This document shows, one piece after another, positions 4,912-7,097 of a stretch of DNA of 7,097 bases. The stretch spans positions 1 through 7,097 of the forward strand of contig CALGUJ010000398.1 of assembly GCA_937902055.1 (NCBI GenBank), written 5' to 3'. The first letter of the stretch is position 1, and each line of letters starts with the position of its first letter. This DNA is from an uncultured Pelolinea sp. Lineage in GTDB: Bacteria; Chloroflexota; Anaerolineae; Anaerolineales; Anaerolineaceae. The notes beneath the pieces were generated by a model that had not been told where the DNA came from, did no database searches, and saw nothing but the letters and a program-made list of their open reading frames with translations. The position numbers and the translations under genes are program-made.

Positions 4912-6260
4912 GACAATTCCTCCATACTTTGAAACGCTTCTTCAAAAACCGGCATACTCCGCTCGCCTTCAGCGCGATACAAATAATTCAAACGATAATT
5001 TCCACGTTCGTCCAATCCCTGAATCACGGCAATTGCTTGCAGGGCGCGCTGAACTCGTCCGGATTGATTCACCCTTCCCATCAAAGCAACCACATCCAAC
5101 CCCATCGCTACCATGGAACGGACAGCGTCCAACCCTAATTCGGGCGCGGAAGCCAATGCAAGCTGTTCCAGGCGCATCAAGGCTTCTTCAACCGTTCCAC
5201 CGTGGATGGTGGTGAGTGCTTTTCGTCCCAGGCAAGTGGCTTTCAGGAACTGTAATGCTTCAGGGCCTACCACTTCCCCTACCAGGATGGCGGCCGGATT
5301 CATACGGGTGTAGATCACGTTCAATACCCAGTCCAACGAAACCCCTGGGGTTCCCGGTGGAAGCTCGGCAGGAGCGACAGCTCGCAGCAAAAATGGATGT
5401 TGGATTTCCAGCTCTCGAAAAGTTTCCAGGGCTGCTAAGGGCGCAGTTGTTGGTAAAAACCCAGACAAAGCATTCAGCAAAGTCGTCTTCCCGGATCCCA
5501 TTTCGCCAGCAATCATCAGGCTTCCAGAAAGGGTAGCCACCAACCAGGCTAGAAAACGGTCAGGGGTATTTTGCAACCTCTGGATACGGCATTGTTGTTC
5601 AGGATCGGCGATATCATCCAGCGATCCGGATAACGAGAGATTACGTCTGGCGAAGGTTCCGGTCTTTTCCATTTCTTCCAGGGTTCGTACCCGCCTGCCA
5701 AAAGTACGGATATTTATCGCAGTCCCTTCGGTAGAAAGGCGCGGGACGATGGCGGTGAAACGTTCCCCACCGGGCAGGTCGATCAGCACTGCTGGACGGT
5801 CGCCGCGCAGGGTAGCGCCGCCTTGATCGGCGACATGCACAGCAAGATTTTCAAAATAACTATCATCCGCCAGTTTTCCCAGGTGGTGAAAAGTTCCGTC
5901 ATATTCGACCGCTACATGCCCATTACGAACGAAGATCTCTTCCACATAAGGATCGCGGAGAAGTTGATCGAGTAAGCCTACCCCGGACAAAGCATCTGTG
6001 ATCATTTGAGCATTACGGTTAACCGCCGTCCGATCGCGCAGCACACTTCGTGTTTCGCTCTGGTCGATAAGGATCGAGCGGACTTCATCAAAAAAGCGAC
6101 GCCGTTTTTCCGGATCAGATTCACGCCAGGAAGGTGGATTAATCCCTCGTTTAACCAGTTCTTCACGAACTCGTTCGATCAATTTCAGATCGTTCTGATT
6201 GAGGGGATGTATCTGAGGCGGTTGTAATGCCTTGCTTAAGGGGTTGCGAGTGTCGTCCAC
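4908..6260 (-). CDS. cpaF: CpaF/TadA-like pilus assembly ATPase
   Basis: A 450-residue secretion ATPase of the type II/IV (GspE/VirB11) superfamily, CpaF/TadA branch, that powers pilus assembly at the cytoplasmic membrane face. The N-terminal domain includes LSGVGLLDQLLRDPYVEEIFV (91-111), equivalent to the family's GLGPLEPLL-type region. Walker A is GEMGSGKTT (252-260). The Asp-box region is LETFRELEIQHP (278-289). Walker B is AAILVGEVVGPEAL (323-336) with Glu329, and the His box is TTIHGG (350-355). Two positions differ from the usual pattern: the GEVRG Arg is Val, and the NTGH after Walker B is CLGR. The GTG start at 6260 is supported by AAGGAGG at 6267-6273 with a 6-nt spacer, inside the 3' end of the upstream gene (25-nt overlap). 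The stop overlaps the next gene by ATGA. Length is typical, and the catalytic Walker A Lys258 is present, so it is probably active. Confidence 0.94.
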   Translation of the reverse strand: MDDTRNPLSKALQPPQIHPLNQNDLKLIERVREELVKRGINPPSWRESDPEKRRRFFDEVRSILIDQSETRSVLRDRTAVNRNAQMITDALSGVGLLDQLLRDPYVEEIFVRNGHVAVEYDGTFHHLGKLADDSYFENLAVHVADQGGATLRGDRPAVLIDLPGGERFTAIVPRLSTEGTAINIRTFGRRVRTLEEMEKTGTFARRNLSLSGSLDDIADPEQQCRIQRLQNTPDRFLAWLVATLSGSLMIAGEMGSGKTTLLNALSGFLPTTAPLAALETFRELEIQHPFLLRAVAPAELPPGTPGVSLDWVLNVIYTRMNPAAILVGEVVGPEALQFLKATCLGRKALTTIHGGTVEEALMRLEQLALASAPELGLDAVRSMVAMGLDVVALMGRVNQSGRVQRALQAIAVIQGLDERGNYRLNYLYRAEGERSMPVFEEAFQSMEELS

Positions 6261-6946
6261 AATAAGCCTCCTTGTTTTTTTGCGTTTGCGACCGCATTCA
6301 GGATGTCATTAACCGCTTCTGGCTTAACCGCCAATGTCAGAATTTGAACCTGCTCAGTCTGTGGGCTGCTGTTGGAGGTCGAATTACTGTCACTTTTTTG
6401 GCTTGTTTCAGCAGCTACGCCTTGTGCATTCCGCACATCCACGACCAGGATACTGCCGGCGATGAGTTCAACCTTGAACCCGGGTTGATTATTCAGCTTT
6501 AGATCTGTGTTATCGGAGGCAGCGGCTTCTTCCGATACCTGATAAAGATTGACGTGTTCTCCAATCCGGATCTGGCCACCTACTGCGGATACCGGTTCAA
6601 CAGGGATAGAAATCACTTCAAAAGCAGCATCCGCCAAACGGAATTGCGCAACCGGTACAGCATTTGCCTGCGCGATGGGCAGCCCTGCCGGCAATGGAAC
6701 GGCGCTGATCATTCCATCTAAAGCTTGGATCGATTGGTAGTATGGTAAAGATTCCATCGTACGCGGCATTTCACGCATCTGGAACATCTCTGGTTTGAGG
6801 ATGGTGTAGGCGGGGATTGCGTTGACCGGGACAGGCACCTGGTAAGTAGAGACCTCTTTGAGATACAGGGTCCTCCCATAAAACCCTGCTCCCAGAGCCA
6901 GTGCGATGGCGATCAAACCAATAATGAATTGGGTGACGCGGTTCAT
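6236..6946 (-). CDS. cpaB: CpaB/RcpC-like SAF-domain pilus assembly protein
   Basis: A 236-residue protein with an N-terminal anchor at about 6-24 (FIIGLIAIALALGAGFYG). A SAF domain follows at about 34-97: YQVPVPVNAIPAYTILKPEMF opens it, and AVPLPAGLPIAQANAV closes it with the LPAGxPI-type motif. The second half has the CpaB/RcpC layout, with an ISIPVEPVSAVGGQIRIGEHVNLY stretch (112-135), then ELIAGSILVVDV (160-171), a low-complexity Ser/Thr/Asn/Gln linker (181-199) and a final ILTLAVKPEAVNDILNAV unit. In Gram-negative Tad systems CpaB supports the secretin. With no secretin in view here, a wall-side scaffold role is more likely, which is inference. ATG 6946 is supported by AAGGAG at an appropriate distance. 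It is the first gene of the visible operon, preceded by a structured leader. The 3' end overlaps the CpaF gene. Confidence 0.9.
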   Translation of the reverse strand: MNRVTQFIIGLIAIALALGAGFYGRTLYLKEVSTYQVPVPVNAIPAYTILKPEMFQMREMPRTMESLPYYQSIQALDGMISAVPLPAGLPIAQANAVPVAQFRLADAAFEVISIPVEPVSAVGGQIRIGEHVNLYQVSEEAAASDNTDLKLNNQPGFKVELIAGSILVVDVRNAQGVAAETSQKSDSNSTSNSSPQTEQVQILTLAVKPEAVNDILNAVANAKKQGGLLWTTLATP

Positions 6947-6967
6947 GATTTCTCCTTAAGTGGATTA

Positions 6968-7039
6968 AATAAAAAGCCGAACAAGATACCCAGAAGGTTC
7001 TGTCCGGCCAACGATTGAATGAATAATAGATATTCGGCT
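6968..7039 (-). terminator. Possible terminator-like or attenuator structure in the operon leader
   Basis: On the minus strand AGCCGAA (7039-7033) pairs with TTCGGCT (6981-6975). The second arm is directly followed by TTTATTT, the layout of an intrinsic terminator. The loop between the arms is long (51 nt) and contains a smaller inverted repeat, CAGAA/TTCTG, at 6991-7002. It lies upstream of the ribosome binding site of the first visible gene. It could therefore end transcription from a gene beyond the right edge or attenuate this operon. No convincing -35/-10 promoter pair was found here. Confidence 0.3.
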
Positions 7040-7063
7040 GTTTTCTACTATCAGTCTAGCAAT

Positions 7064-7082
7064 CTGGGAAGTCTTATCCCAG
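7064..7082 (-). repeat. Hairpin near the right edge of the window
   Basis: Arms CTGGGA (7064-7069) and TCCCAG (7077-7082) are exact reverse complements around a 7-nt loop. Neither strand has a T-run next to it. It is part of the 151-nt non-coding region ahead of the SAF-domain gene. Its role is unknown; it could be an operator-like site or a leader structure. Confidence 0.35.
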
Positions 7083-7097
7083 GGGGAAGCAAACGTT

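Noticed and set aside
4900..6946. Shared CGGTTCATGA and MNRV start of the SAF-domain and unknown anchored genes as evidence of gene duplication
   Set aside because: Similarity is limited to the first few codons and a generic hydrophobic anchor; the remaining domains are unrelated by eye.
6947..7097. Sigma70-type promoter using TATTAT on the minus strand (near 7020-7030)
   Set aside because: No acceptable -35 hexamer is found at 16-18 nt upstream, so a promoter call cannot be supported.

Overview
All credible genes in this window lie on the minus strand. They form one compact Tad/Flp-type (type IVb-like) pilus assembly cluster, transcribed from the right edge toward the left edge. Base composition is close to balanced by eye. 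There is no secretin, pilotin or other outer-membrane component in view, and the proteins are divergent from proteobacterial Tad proteins. Together this suggests a bacterium without a classical outer-membrane Tad apparatus; Chloroflexota (Anaerolineae-like) is my best guess. That assignment is inference, not demonstrated.

Layout in transcription order (right to left). 6947-7097 is a non-coding leader with inverted repeats. 6236-6946 encodes a SAF-domain CpaB/RcpC-like protein. 4908-6260 encodes a CpaF/TadA-like secretion ATPase with a GTG start. 4255-4911 encodes an unknown single-pass membrane-anchored protein. 3861-4244 encodes a small putative zinc-binding, helix-turn-helix protein. 2977-3864 and 2129-2977 encode TadB-like and TadC-like membrane platform proteins. 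1885-2055 encodes a 56-residue hydrophobic peptide with a strong ribosome binding site. 1598-1744 encodes a 48-residue Flp-type prepilin. 1180-1626 encodes a TadE-like pseudopilin. 644-1183 encodes a TadG/TadE-like protein. 1-635 is the start of a secreted protein with a signal peptide, four early cysteines and the beginning of an Ig-like domain; it runs off the left edge.

Assembly logic: the ATPase powers the TadB/TadC platform, which extracts processed Flp pilin and TadE/TadG-type minor pilins from the membrane. The SAF protein is probably a periplasmic or cell-wall-side scaffold. The secreted Ig-like protein is a candidate surface or pilus-tip partner. A prepilin peptidase, needed to process the GQSVVE and GQAAVE leaders, is not in the window. 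Nearly every junction is an overlap of 1-29 nt or a gap of about 10 nt, indicating one translationally coupled operon. The exceptions are the two small genes, which are flanked by 73-nt and 140-nt gaps holding hairpins; this suggests separate control of pilin dosage.

No RNA genes, insertion sequences or CRISPR arrays were seen, and there is no gene-free stretch over 300 bases. The least conventional content is the unknown pair between the ATPase and the platform genes (4255-4911 and 3861-4244), the 56-residue peptide, and the truncated Ig-like surface protein.
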